Shown here piece after piece: positions 51,539 through 60,478 of a stretch of DNA of 64,000 bases. The notes beneath the pieces are model-generated. The model was not told the DNA's origin, made no database searches, and worked only from the letters and a program-made list of their open reading frames with translations. The first letter of the stretch is position 1. Every line of letters begins with the position of its first letter. Both the position numbers and the translations under genes were made by a program. Location: positions 223,587-287,586 of the forward strand of contig JBCBEC010000006.1 of the NCBI GenBank assembly GCA_038528965.1, read 5' to 3'. The stretch comes from Lewinella sp038528965 (GTDB lineage Bacteria > Bacteroidota > Bacteroidia > Chitinophagales > Saprospiraceae).

Positions 51539-54500
51539 TTAGCGCGGCATTACCGCCACTTCCTTCACGTATTGCTTACCCGCAGCTAGTACCCGCACCG
51601 TATACAGTCCAGCCGGCAGGTTAGCAGTTTCGATACGCAAGCGCTGCTCTTGGTCCACCACTGTAGTTTGTCCGGCGTTCAGCACGCGGCCGGTCATGTC
51701 CAGTAGTTGCCAGTCTACGTTCTCGCCAATGAAGCCAGTTAGCTCCAGCATGGTAAAGTCCTGGGCCGGATTAGGGTAGATGCTAAAGCGGCGTACCTGC
51801 TCCAACTCCTCATCGGCATTAACTGTTTGAGGGATGATGAAATCATAGTATAGGTCACCACCAAAGTCGGGGTTGAAGCTCTTCACCGGAATGGTAATGG
51901 TAGAAATACGGCGGCGGAAGCTTACACTGCCCGTACCTACATTCTGCCCCACTACTGCCCAGTACCAAAAGTCCAGGCCGTCACCACCGCTATCTTCAAC
52001 CGTTAGGCTGTAGCAACCGGGTGGTAGCATCACCTCATCCAGGTATTCGGTGGCGGCTTGCATACCGCTGCGCTGCATTACAACTTCACCACTGGCATCC
52101 CGAATTTGGTAACTGTTTTCCGCCGGACGGTTATTGGTGCGGAAACGGAATATCATCTCTTCGTAGTCTAATATATCTGCTGGTTCGAAGCTAGTGCTCA
52201 TTTGATCATTGGCACTATACTCATCAACACCTCCGTTGGGGGCGGCAATACTTACGTAAAACTCAGGCTCCTCCTCATTGCTCTGCCAGAACAAGTAGTC
52301 ATCTACCGGAAGGGCAATTTGGCGTGTGCTTCCAAACGCAATTGGATCACCAGACCAAGTGTAGGTATCCGAGTTTCCATTCACTACACCGTAGTTGATT
52401 TCCAAACTGGTGATGGGAGTGGTACCGTTATTCTTAACCACTACAATGGGATCATCACACAAGGGATTAAAGCGCTCGTGCTCCACCTTCTGGCTGGGGC
52501 GAATAACATCTTCCACAGTCGCATCTAAAGTAAAGTTAGGTGGGCCGTAAGTCACCAATTGTGATGACACCAGGTAATTGGCTTGATCCATGAACGCACC
52601 GTTTACACCATAGTCTAGCTCAACAGAACTGCCTACGCTCTCTGGCAGCATATACTCGTGCAAATCCGTAGCCATACCCGGGCACCAGCCGGCGCGATCA
52701 AAGATCCAGGTACCTCCCTGGGGGTAGATCGGGTTTTGGCCGCAGGCCTTCCATACATCAAAACGGAAATCCTGGCTACCGCCATCCACGTTCAAGTAGT
52801 GCTCGCGTGGAACGAATTCTCCGTTTTGGCCGTGGCCCGTTACGCTCAAGCGCAGCTTGTACGCATCCGCATTCGGGTTGAGTGTAAGCTCCCGAGGCTC
52901 AAAGAGATCATTGTTCTGAATGGGTTCGTACCATCCACGAGCAAATGGCCAGATATTTTCGATAGAAAGTACCTCACGTGTAGGCGTACCCGTAATGAAG
53001 AGGAACTCAATATCCATCTCCTCCTGGTTTTGCCCCCCCATTTCCAGGCTCATAAATTTCTCGCCTTTCAGGATAGGGCCAAAGTCGGTTACGTCAAAAG
53101 TAAAGGTCTTCCCTTCCGGCCCGAGGTCCAGTCCGTTGCCATAAGGCGTCACCAAAGACAGAATCTCAAACTTCGCCGGACGTTTGGTGTGATAGATCAG
53201 GTCGGTGATATTGATCGTCCCTTCTGATTCCAGCGGGTAGGTGGCTAAGATATTCCCCGCCTCATCGTAGAGGTAAGTCTCGGTAGCGGCGTAGGTTTCG
53301 TAGATGCCAGTCGTCTCCAGGTCATTAGAGGCATTCACCGCGTACTCCACAACAGTATTAGGATAAACGGCAGTAGAGTCAACAACGAAAACATCTTCAT
53401 TGACGATACTGTGTATACCCTGTTCCCAACGCGCATTGAAGCGGTAAGGGATTGCCAGCCAGTCAAAAGGCATTTCGCGCCCCCGGTAGGTCTGCCAATT
53501 CGGTCCTACCAAACTACCATCAAAACCATTCGCCACATCCGTAGCCGTCAAGCCCGTTCCTTCATTTAGGGGATAGTGCAAGATGAGGTCAGCGATGGCA
53601 GGATGTGTACCAGGGATATCTTCGGTAAACATAATTTGCTGAATCTCCTCTGCGGTAAGCGCCCGCTGCCACATGCTGAAGTTATCTAGGTCGCCGGGGT
53701 AAGGATTGCCACCGTTACCGTTTACGCCTACATTCATACGGGTGGCCATAATGGGGCGAGTCATACCCGTTCCACTGTGCCAGAGTTCACCATTGAGGTA
53801 AATTTCCATCGTGCCGCTAGTCACATCTTTGGTAAAGGCCCAGTGATTCCAACGGCCTTCGTAATCCTCAGGGTTAGCCTGCTTATTGATCCGGTCATAG
53901 CCGGAACCATCATTACCGCAATCCCAGTAAATCTGTCCATTGCTCCAGGGCAAGTGTACATTCATCTGGCGACGATTAGCACCGTCCATAGCTTCAAATA
54001 CCGAAGTATTGGCCGGCAAAATATCAGACAAGCCATAAGACCAGAATGCGACGGTCACCCCTTGGCTCATGCCCAAGGCCTCGCTTGGTACCTCAAGCCA
54101 CCCGCTACCGCGCATGCCGAGGTAATGCTGATTTTCACCAATTACGCCAAGTCCGGTATTATCTGCCGTCTCACTGCCCGCAAACTGAACCAAGGGTGTT
54201 CCAAGTTCACCGTTTGAGCTTACATCCAGCAATAAATCACTCGTTCCATCCCACTCAAAAGGCTGGTAGAAGGGGAAGCTTACCCAAGTCTGATCCGGAA
54301 AACCGATAGTGCGAAAGAAGACTTCCGTAAAACCATCCGTGAGTGGCGTTTCTCCCGAAACAGCATCCATATCCACCTCCTGCAGACGCAGTCTCAAAAA
54401 TGGGATTACTCCACCTGGCCTTATCACCTCTAGCTGAAGGGCCGTAATGGATCCGGCCACCAACCCAGCTGCCAGTAGATCTTCGGCAGGGTACAGATAT

Positions 54501-54976
54501 TGCGCACGGGAGCGTGGTGTTGCATCACCTAAACTCAAGGGGACCTCCTCTTCTCCCACTTCCGCTACATTAAGAGTGGCGGTGTCCGGAAAACTGGTCT
54601 GCTGCTGCGCGTATTGCGTATAGCTAAAATACGGCTCACTGGTAAAGGGAAATTCCGTTCCAGTAAAACCACTAATGCGGTGTGACGGATGAATACTCCG
54701 AACAGAGTCCAGCAGATTCGGATCGGTAATGAAGGTATTACAACTGTAATCCCACTCGCGGCAGCCCGTATTACCGCTACCAACAGCCACATCATGGCAG
54801 CGCATGTTGTAGCGCATCAGAATCTTCTCATAGGTCTCTCCCGGGTTATCCGGAAAAGTGTAAAAGCCAGAACGCGCATCATCGGCCCAGGTGAGGGTCT
54901 GTACGCGAAGGGTGTCCTGTGCAAAGAGCGAACAGCAACACAGGCAAGCAAAGGCAAAAAGTAGATTTCTTGTCAT
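51539..54976 (-). CDS. Secreted PNGase F-like protein with LamG domain and type IX sorting tail
   Basis: The 1145-residue product has a signal peptide (LLFAFACLCCCSLFAQ). Residues about 300-465 hold a LamG-like domain (SGWLEVPSEALGMSQGVTVA, WNHWAFTKDVTSGTMEIYL). The part that resembles the PNGase F C-terminal domain contains LSVTGHGQNGEFVPREHYL, VWKACGQNPIYPQGGTWIF and DRAGWCPG. A central beta-rich region precedes it and a Por sorting domain ends it (FSIYPNPAQDFTMLELTGFI). Glycan removal from glycoproteins is suggested by family, but I did not verify the active-site Asp/Glu. Confidence 0.85.
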   Translation of the reverse strand: MTRNLLFAFACLCCCSLFAQDTLRVQTLTWADDARSGFYTFPDNPGETYEKILMRYNMRCHDVAVGSGNTGCREWDYSCNTFITDPNLLDSVRSIHPSHRISGFTGTEFPFTSEPYFSYTQYAQQQTSFPDTATLNVAEVGEEEVPLSLGDATPRSRAQYLYPAEDLLAAGLVAGSITALQLEVIRPGGVIPFLRLRLQEVDMDAVSGETPLTDGFTEVFFRTIGFPDQTWVSFPFYQPFEWDGTSDLLLDVSSNGELGTPLVQFAGSETADNTGLGVIGENQHYLGMRGSGWLEVPSEALGMSQGVTVAFWSYGLSDILPANTSVFEAMDGANRRQMNVHLPWSNGQIYWDCGNDGSGYDRINKQANPEDYEGRWNHWAFTKDVTSGTMEIYLNGELWHSGTGMTRPIMATRMNVGVNGNGGNPYPGDLDNFSMWQRALTAEEIQQIMFTEDIPGTHPAIADLILHYPLNEGTGLTATDVANGFDGSLVGPNWQTYRGREMPFDWLAIPYRFNARWEQGIHSIVNEDVFVVDSTAVYPNTVVEYAVNASNDLETTGIYETYAATETYLYDEAGNILATYPLESEGTINITDLIYHTKRPAKFEILSLVTPYGNGLDLGPEGKTFTFDVTDFGPILKGEKFMSLEMGGQNQEEMDIEFLFITGTPTREVLSIENIWPFARGWYEPIQNNDLFEPRELTLNPNADAYKLRLSVTGHGQNGEFVPREHYLNVDGGSQDFRFDVWKACGQNPIYPQGGTWIFDRAGWCPGMATDLHEYMLPESVGSSVELDYGVNGAFMDQANYLVSSQLVTYGPPNFTLDATVEDVIRPSQKVEHERFNPLCDDPIVVVKNNGTTPITSLEINYGVVNGNSDTYTWSGDPIAFGSTRQIALPVDDYLFWQSNEEEPEFYVSIAAPNGGVDEYSANDQMSTSFEPADILDYEEMIFRFRTNNRPAENSYQIRDASGEVVMQRSGMQAATEYLDEVMLPPGCYSLTVEDSGGDGLDFWYWAVVGQNVGTGSVSFRRRISTITIPVKSFNPDFGGDLYYDFIIPQTVNADEELEQVRRFSIYPNPAQDFTMLELTGFIGENVDWQLLDMTGRVLNAGQTTVVDQEQRLRIETANLPAGLYTVRVLAAGKQYVKEVAVMPR

Positions 54977-55220
54977 TGGATAGATAGCTTTTTAAATTAA
55001 AATCAAAATAGCCTGCCTAAGCATAAAGCTTCAGCAGAAAAGGCAATGAAAATGGCAATACATTCTTATCACAAGACTTAAGCAAGCAGCCTTACAATCC
55101 ATCCATCATCCTCTTCTACTTTTGCTATTGAAATTATAATTGCCATTGATATTGCAAACGGTTCTAAAGTTACAACTTGATTTTTACAGTACCTTACACC
55201 TGACCATTATGTGCTAACGA

Positions 55221-56138
55221 ATGACAGAAGATCAGCACTTTAAGCCACTGTACGAGATTGCCCGCCACTTGAATGAGGAGTTCACCTTGGCAGCTGCCTT
55301 GCGCAAGGCGCTGGCCAAAACTATAGAGGTATTGGGGCTAGACTCCGGTTGGATTTGGCTGGTGCAGCCTGATCAGCAGTCGGTTTACCTAGCGGCTTCT
55401 CACCAGCTCCCTGCAGCCTTAGCACGGCACCCAGAGCGACTATCCGGCTGGTGCTATTGCATTGAAAAGTATTTGAATAGCCAGGTCCAGCAGCCCACTA
55501 ATATTAGCGAGATTGCCTGTAGCCGTTTGAAAGACCTACCAGAAAGTGAGGGTATGAAATTCCATGCCACTATTCCCATTTTTAGCCAGGGAGAAAAGCT
55601 TGGCATCCTCAACCTGCTCCATGAGGATAATTGCCAGTTGAACGATCAACAACTCACCCTGCTACAAACCGTAAGTGAATTGTTGGCAATTGCCATTCAG
55701 CGGACGCGAGCGCAATTGGCCCACCAAAAACAGGTCACTAATGAATCAGCCAGCCAGCGGATTCTTGCTAAACTGGTGCACCCGCAACTCATCCAGGTCA
55801 TCCGTGAGCTAGAGGATGATCCAGCAGCGGCGCTAAAACAACTCCGGGCTCTGGAACAACAACTCCAATTGGTAGAAGAAGAAGCACAGGCTCTAGGCAA
55901 GCAAGCGGAGCAAAAGACATTCAGTTATCCTACTTCTCCTCTCACCCCACGCGAGACGGAAGTATTACAGCTGGTCAAGCAAGGACTCACCAACCCGCAG
56001 ATCGCGAGTCAACTGTTCATCACTGAGCGGACGGTCAAGTTTCACATTAGTAGTATTCTAGGAAAACTGGAAGCGCAGACGCGCACGGAGGCGGTAGAAG
56101 TGGCGGTAAGGCGTGGGTTGATGGGGAGTGTGAATTAG
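55221..56138 (+). CDS. GAF-LuxR response regulator-like protein
   Basis: The 305-residue product has an N-terminal GAF domain (residues about 15-165) ending with TIPIFSQGEKLGILNLLHED. The C-terminal LuxR helix-turn-helix includes TPRETEVLQLVKQGLTNPQI and the recognition block ITERTVKFHISSILGKL. There is no receiver domain, so the GAF domain is probably the sensor. It may bind a small molecule or redox cofactor. The gene is divergent from the PNGase F-like gene and its target is unknown. Confidence 0.85.
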   Translation: MTEDQHFKPLYEIARHLNEEFTLAAALRKALAKTIEVLGLDSGWIWLVQPDQQSVYLAASHQLPAALARHPERLSGWCYCIEKYLNSQVQQPTNISEIACSRLKDLPESEGMKFHATIPIFSQGEKLGILNLLHEDNCQLNDQQLTLLQTVSELLAIAIQRTRAQLAHQKQVTNESASQRILAKLVHPQLIQVIRELEDDPAAALKQLRALEQQLQLVEEEAQALGKQAEQKTFSYPTSPLTPRETEVLQLVKQGLTNPQIASQLFITERTVKFHISSILGKLEAQTRTEAVEVAVRRGLMGSVN

Positions 56139-56449
56139 AATTAGAGTGAGAATAAGAATTAGAACGAAAACCACCTTAGGCACCCAAGGCCACCAAGAAT
56201 ACACCTAGTACTTCCCCAATTTTGATTTTCATTGCCATTGTCATTTTGATTTTCACCCTGTCCCATCGTACAGGTGTAAAACCCGTCTTTCGCACGTAGT
56301 GTAGCGGGCGTGTTCGGCCGAGCTTTGTATACCGAGGCCGAAGAGGTTTGGATATCCCAATTCTTCTTCGCCTCGAGTATATCCTCGCAAGAAGTGGTTT
56401 GGCTTAGCCTCAGCCACTTCGTTAGCGGGATAGCAAAAGTTACGAAGAC
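56139..56449. other. Intergenic region with simple repeat
   Basis: No gene is seen in this 311-bp stretch. It starts with a purine-rich GAATTAGA-type simple repeat near 56134-56165 and holds short AT- and GC-rich inverted segments (CGGCCGAGCT near 56313). A promoter for the SDR gene must lie here. Confidence 0.45.
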
Positions 56450-57157
56450 ATGAACACGATTAGAACAGCTCTGATTACAGGAGCATCACAAGGATTCGGA
56501 TTGGCCTTAGCCGAAGCACTAGCACAAAGAGGTTGGCAACTCATCATCAATGGCCGCAATGCGGAACGTTTGCTGCTCGCGCAAAAGAAGTTGGCGGCGC
56601 TAACAGAAGTAGTAGCCATTTCTGGCGATGTACGCGATGAGATTCACCTCTTGCAATTACGGGACGTACTCATCAATAAACAGTGGGATTTAGACCTCAT
56701 CGTAAATAACGCCTCTGCACTAGGCACCTCTCCCCTCTCCCATTTACTCGACCACCCAGTGGACAATCTCCACGAACTCTACCACACCAATATCATTGCT
56801 CCTATTTCGCTACTGCAAAAGGTTAGAGCGTACCTGCGGCCCGATGCCCTGGTGATTAACCTCAGCAGCGACGCAGCAGTGGAAGCTTATGCTGGCTGGG
56901 GTGCTTACGGTAGTAGTAAGGCCGCACTAGATCACCTATCCACAATCCTGGCCAAGGAAGCTCCAAAACTGCGTGTGTACGCATTTGACCCTGGCGACAT
57001 GCGCACCAGCATGCACCAGGCGGCATTCCCAGGAGAAGATATCAGCGACCGTCCGTTGCCACAAGAAGTAGCCGTTCCTGCTGTTCTTCGGCTCATCCAA
57101 GAACGACCAGCGAGTGGCCGATACGCTGCGTCAGCACTCGTCAAAGCACTTGCGTAA
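56450..57157 (+). CDS. Short-chain dehydrogenase/reductase
   Basis: The 235-residue product has the SDR cofactor motif GASQGFGLA near residue 11, an NNAS block (IVNNASALG) and the catalytic YGSSK (Tyr and Lys). The end block is YAFDPGDMRTSMHQAAFPGE, typical of the classical SDR family. It lies 63 bp upstream of the queA-like gene on the same strand and is likely to share its transcript. The substrate is unknown. Confidence 0.9.
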   Translation: MNTIRTALITGASQGFGLALAEALAQRGWQLIINGRNAERLLLAQKKLAALTEVVAISGDVRDEIHLLQLRDVLINKQWDLDLIVNNASALGTSPLSHLLDHPVDNLHELYHTNIIAPISLLQKVRAYLRPDALVINLSSDAAVEAYAGWGAYGSSKAALDHLSTILAKEAPKLRVYAFDPGDMRTSMHQAAFPGEDISDRPLPQEVAVPAVLRLIQERPASGRYAASALVKALA

Positions 57158-57220
57158 AGTTTCTGCTTAGCCAGCGCTCCCTCTGCTTCATCCTTCATCA
57201 CCCACTAAACTACTGAGACC

Positions 57221-58351
57221 ATGACCAAGCAACATGCTGAAATATTCCAATTCATGCTACCCCAAAAACTAGCTTGCCCACTACCCACCGAAGAACGAGG
57301 GTTAAACCGAGACGATGTCCGTTTGATGGTTAGCAATCATGATGGGCAAACGATTAACCATCGTGGCTTCTATGATCTAGATGAGGTACTGGACGCAGGA
57401 GATGTGCTAGTCGTTAATACCTCCGCAACTATCCCAGCGGCCCTACCTTTGGTGCTGCCGGATGGTGCGGAGGCACGCTTGCACCTAAGCACACAACTAG
57501 CTAAAAAAAGGTGGCTGGTGGAAATCAGGTCTGTTTCACAAAATAATACCCGACGTTGGACCAGCGGGGCGCCCGGGCAAAGTTTTGAGCTACCCGGAGG
57601 TGCCTCGCTTCAACTCGAGACTCCTTTTTATCAGGATGCACAATTGCTCCATCTCTGGGAGGCCACCTTGGAGGTACCTCAACCCTTATCGGAATACCTC
57701 CAGCAATTTGCCCGTCCGGTAAAATATCAGAACATCAACAAGCCCTACCCAATTGCGTACTATCAGACCTACTTTGGGCAGCAAGCAGGTAGCACAGAAA
57801 TGCCCTCAGCGGCACGGGGATTTACCGAAGAGCTGGTGCAAAAGCTACTGAAAAAGGGAGTTCAGATCGTCCCTATTCTGCTGCATACGGGTGTCAGCAG
57901 TTTGGAAGTCAATGAACATCCTTATCCAGAATACCTGGAGATTTCTCGCTTGAGCAGCCAGCAGATCAATATCGCCAAGCAACAGAATAAGCGCATCATT
58001 GTCGTAGGCACCACCGCCGTACGCGCCTTGGAATCTGCAACAGACAACGCAGGCACAGTGCAGCCATATCAAGGACTTACCGAACTCTACATCCAGAGCA
58101 ACTATAAGATGAAAGTAGCAAATGGATTACTGACCGGTTTCCATGAACCTGAGGCCAGTCACTTGCACATGCTACAGGCCATTGCCAGCAAGCGGCATCT
58201 GAGATTAGCCTACCAAGCCGCATTACAACAACAATACTATTGGCATGAATTTGGCGACTTGCACCTGATTCTAAATGATCCGAAGAAAAGTAGTTGGTGG
58301 CCGATGGCGCCAGAGTATCTGGCTAAACCGCTGGATTTACCGCGTAAATGA
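57221..58351 (+). CDS. queA: Divergent QueA-like S-adenosylmethionine:tRNA ribosyltransferase-isomerase
   Basis: QueA adds the epoxyqueuosine precursor to tRNA. This 376-residue product is a divergent family member. It has RPVKYQNINKPYPIAYYQTY, the substrate block GSTEMPSAARGFTEEL (AxxPxxG..FT in QueA), LHTGVSSLEVNEHPYPEYLE and TGFHEPEASHLHMLQAIASK. The N-terminus has ELAxP...R in a shortened form. The family match is good but the active function of this divergent clade is not secure. It is followed 7 bp away by rbfA on the opposite strand. Confidence 0.85.
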   Translation: MTKQHAEIFQFMLPQKLACPLPTEERGLNRDDVRLMVSNHDGQTINHRGFYDLDEVLDAGDVLVVNTSATIPAALPLVLPDGAEARLHLSTQLAKKRWLVEIRSVSQNNTRRWTSGAPGQSFELPGGASLQLETPFYQDAQLLHLWEATLEVPQPLSEYLQQFARPVKYQNINKPYPIAYYQTYFGQQAGSTEMPSAARGFTEELVQKLLKKGVQIVPILLHTGVSSLEVNEHPYPEYLEISRLSSQQINIAKQQNKRIIVVGTTAVRALESATDNAGTVQPYQGLTELYIQSNYKMKVANGLLTGFHEPEASHLHMLQAIASKRHLRLAYQAALQQQYYWHEFGDLHLILNDPKKSSWWPMAPEYLAKPLDLPRK

Positions 58352-58358
58352 CAAGTGG

Positions 58359-58754
58359 CTACTCATTCTCCTCCTCTGCCGGACGGTCAGCCCCCATCTG
58401 ATCTTCCCGGTGGAGGCGCTCAAAGAGCGAATCAACCCGGTACATTTCGTCGATAGTTTCGTCTTCGAAGAGGGCGATATCGGGGATACGGCGCACCTGC
58501 CGCTTGAGGCGATTACCCAAGGCAGAACGCAGGCGCGTATACTCTTCTTCCAGCTGCAACATGACAGCTTGCTTATTATCCGTATTCCAGATACTGAGAT
58601 AGATCTTGGCGATACCAAGATCAGATGACATTTTTACTTCGGTTACTGTAACTAACGGCTCACTACCGTAGATGTACAAGCCCACTTCCTGCAACACCAT
58701 GCTAAAATTCCGCTTCACTAGTTCGGCTACTTGCCGTTGGCGCTTGGTTTCCAT
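58359..58754 (-). CDS. rbfA: Ribosome-binding factor A
   Basis: RbfA assists 30S maturation. The ATG at 58754 gives 131 residues (METKRQRQVAELVKRNFSMV); a TTG at 58775 would add 7. The KH-like core is KMSSDLGIAKIYLSIWNTD, and the closing helix block is RLKRQVRRIPDIALFEDETIDEMY, which includes the FxxDxxID-type motif. Length is normal. It lies convergent with the queA-like gene with a 7-bp gap. Confidence 0.9.
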   Translation of the reverse strand: METKRQRQVAELVKRNFSMVLQEVGLYIYGSEPLVTVTEVKMSSDLGIAKIYLSIWNTDNKQAVMLQLEEEYTRLRSALGNRLKRQVRRIPDIALFEDETIDEMYRVDSLFERLHREDQMGADRPAEEENE

Positions 58755-58857
58755 CTCTTCTAATCTTTTTGACAAGCATTTTCACAAACTTTTCGTGCTA
58801 ATGCTTAATGAACAGACTGTACTACACAAAGGAACCGAAAAAAGTTCGCTTTAGTAT

Positions 58858-59937
58858 CTACCGAAGATGAGAATCATCACAAAAGGGAGCCGAAGCAGAT
58901 CGTTTGCAAGCGCAAAGCCGAGCAGGACCACTCTTCTTCGCTTGGAAGCGTAAAGGCTTAGCAGCGGTACCATGGTGTGAACCATCGCAGAAAGGTTGAT
59001 TCTGGCTGAAGCCACATTGGCAAAACAGGTAAAACTCTCCTTTTTCCAATTGCACCATTAGTGGCTCATTTTGGCGCTGGTCTGTTTTGCGGTAACCCTT
59101 AGCCAATTCGCTCTGCGGTTGATCCGACTTCACAACCGGGTAAAGGTAAGCAGCCGCCCAGTGATCCTCCGTGTTATTTGGTAAACCATAAGCCAAAGGA
59201 TATTGGCGCGTAAAATGAGCTGTACCAAATAGCTGATCCCAAATGGAGAACATGTTCCCAAAGTTGCCATTGGGCTCACTGATACCATCCAACTGCGTCT
59301 TTCCATGATGTGCGTGGTGAAAGGCGGGGGTAATAAAGATCCGCTCCCAAACAGTAGCCAACGGACGGAGCCAGGCGTTCTGGTACAAAATCTTATCGTA
59401 GACCACTGTACTGTGTGAGCTAATGATGACGAGCTGTTTGAGCACCAACCCGAGAGCCACTGCATAAGCACCACCCATGAAGGTTACCAGCCCTACCCAC
59501 CAAATATTCGGCATGAATAGGTAGTACAGCGCCGCATTCCGGTAGGACACAAAAAAACCCATTTCCTCCGCCTGATGATGCGGACGATGCAGCTTCCACA
59601 GAAAGGGTTTTTCGTGAGCCAGACGATGATACCAGTACTGGAAAAAATCGTCGATGAAGATGTAGAACAGCAGGCTTACGCCAAAAGACCAACTGGCCAT
59701 TATGCCCTGCCCCGCTGGAATGATTTGCCCCCCCAGAAAAAGGACCAACAGCACCATGCCCGGTTTAATGAGTAACGATAGGGCCAGAAAGCCACCAAAC
59801 TCCTGTATCCAGTCCCCTCGATTGCGTTGGGTACGATTCCAATATCCACCTACTACTTCTATAACAACGAAAAAGATTAGTATCCCCATCACGAGGTAAA
59901 CATCCATATTGGGAATGCCGAATAGTTGCTTGTCCAT
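58858..59937 (-). CDS. Sterol desaturase-type hydroxylase fused to two CDGSH iron-sulfur motifs
   Basis: The first 265 residues are a membrane di-iron hydroxylase with four to five membrane segments and the three His clusters: YHRLAHE, HRPHH and FHHAHHG. The last about 90 residues hold two CDGSH-type motifs: FCQCGFSQNQPFCDGSHHG and LCACKRSASAPFCDDSHLR. Each could bind a [2Fe-2S] cluster. The two domains are usually separate proteins, so this is a natural fusion that could supply electrons to the di-iron site or sense its redox state. The product is 359 residues. Confidence 0.85.
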   Translation of the reverse strand: MDKQLFGIPNMDVYLVMGILIFFVVIEVVGGYWNRTQRNRGDWIQEFGGFLALSLLIKPGMVLLVLFLGGQIIPAGQGIMASWSFGVSLLFYIFIDDFFQYWYHRLAHEKPFLWKLHRPHHQAEEMGFFVSYRNAALYYLFMPNIWWVGLVTFMGGAYAVALGLVLKQLVIISSHSTVVYDKILYQNAWLRPLATVWERIFITPAFHHAHHGKTQLDGISEPNGNFGNMFSIWDQLFGTAHFTRQYPLAYGLPNNTEDHWAAAYLYPVVKSDQPQSELAKGYRKTDQRQNEPLMVQLEKGEFYLFCQCGFSQNQPFCDGSHHGTAAKPLRFQAKKSGPARLCACKRSASAPFCDDSHLR

Positions 59938-60478
59938 GAGCTGCGTGGGTTTCTCTTTCTAATTTTGCTAAAATACAATTTGTATGGCCAACATCCTTGG
60001 CATGGCTTTGCCTACTATTAGGAAGCACAAAAGTCTGGATACAGGATTTTATTTGAGTGTTTGACAACACCCACAGATGTGGGTGGGATTTCCCACCCTC
60101 CGACCAGCTCACCGGCAGCCTTGCCCATTCACTCGGTATACAGCTCCCCCCACCCAAACAAGAACCGTCACCATTGAGCACAACTATGACAGCTTCCTTT
60201 GGGGAGCATCCGAATGAATGGTCTATCAAAAATTTGATAGCTATGTTAAATAAGAGGACTGTTCAGGTTAATGTAGAATAGAATTGTAAAGATTGGTCGA
60301 ATTCTTACTGAACAGTTTTGTGCAAGGTTGAACAACCATTATAATCACAATATAGTTTAAAAACCAATAAAAGAAAATAAATACTTTAAAAAATAATAAT
60401 TATTGTTCGCCGCAATCGTACTTCTTACAAAGATCACATCTGGAATTTGCAGTACTTTAGCGTAACTCATTCCCACAA
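59938..60478. other. Intergenic region without a supported gene
   Basis: No convincing gene lies in this 541-bp stretch. Open frames on both strands exist, including a long one across 59765-60229 on the minus strand that overlaps the desaturase gene, but none shows a family pattern. The region holds the double hairpin at 60069-60098 and a strongly AT-rich run at 60350-60400 just upstream of the lactone oxidase gene. Confidence 0.5.
60069..60098. promoter_or_regulatory. Two overlapping, mutually exclusive hairpins
   Basis: ACCCACA (60069-60075) pairs with TGTGGGT (60078-60084), and GGGTGGGA (60081-60088) pairs with TCCCACCC (60091-60098). The two share 60081-60084, so only one can form. They could be a switch, but no open reading frame or ligand site is seen next to them. 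Confidence 0.4.

Noticed and set aside
51231..51542. Several short open frames in the palindromic region
   Set aside because: They read through GC-rich inverted repeats in several frames, and their products are Arg/Ser/Ala-rich without motifs.
59765..60229. A 154-codon minus-strand open frame upstream of the desaturase gene
   Set aside because: It overlaps the desaturase coding sequence in another frame, uses low-complexity residues and shows no family motif.
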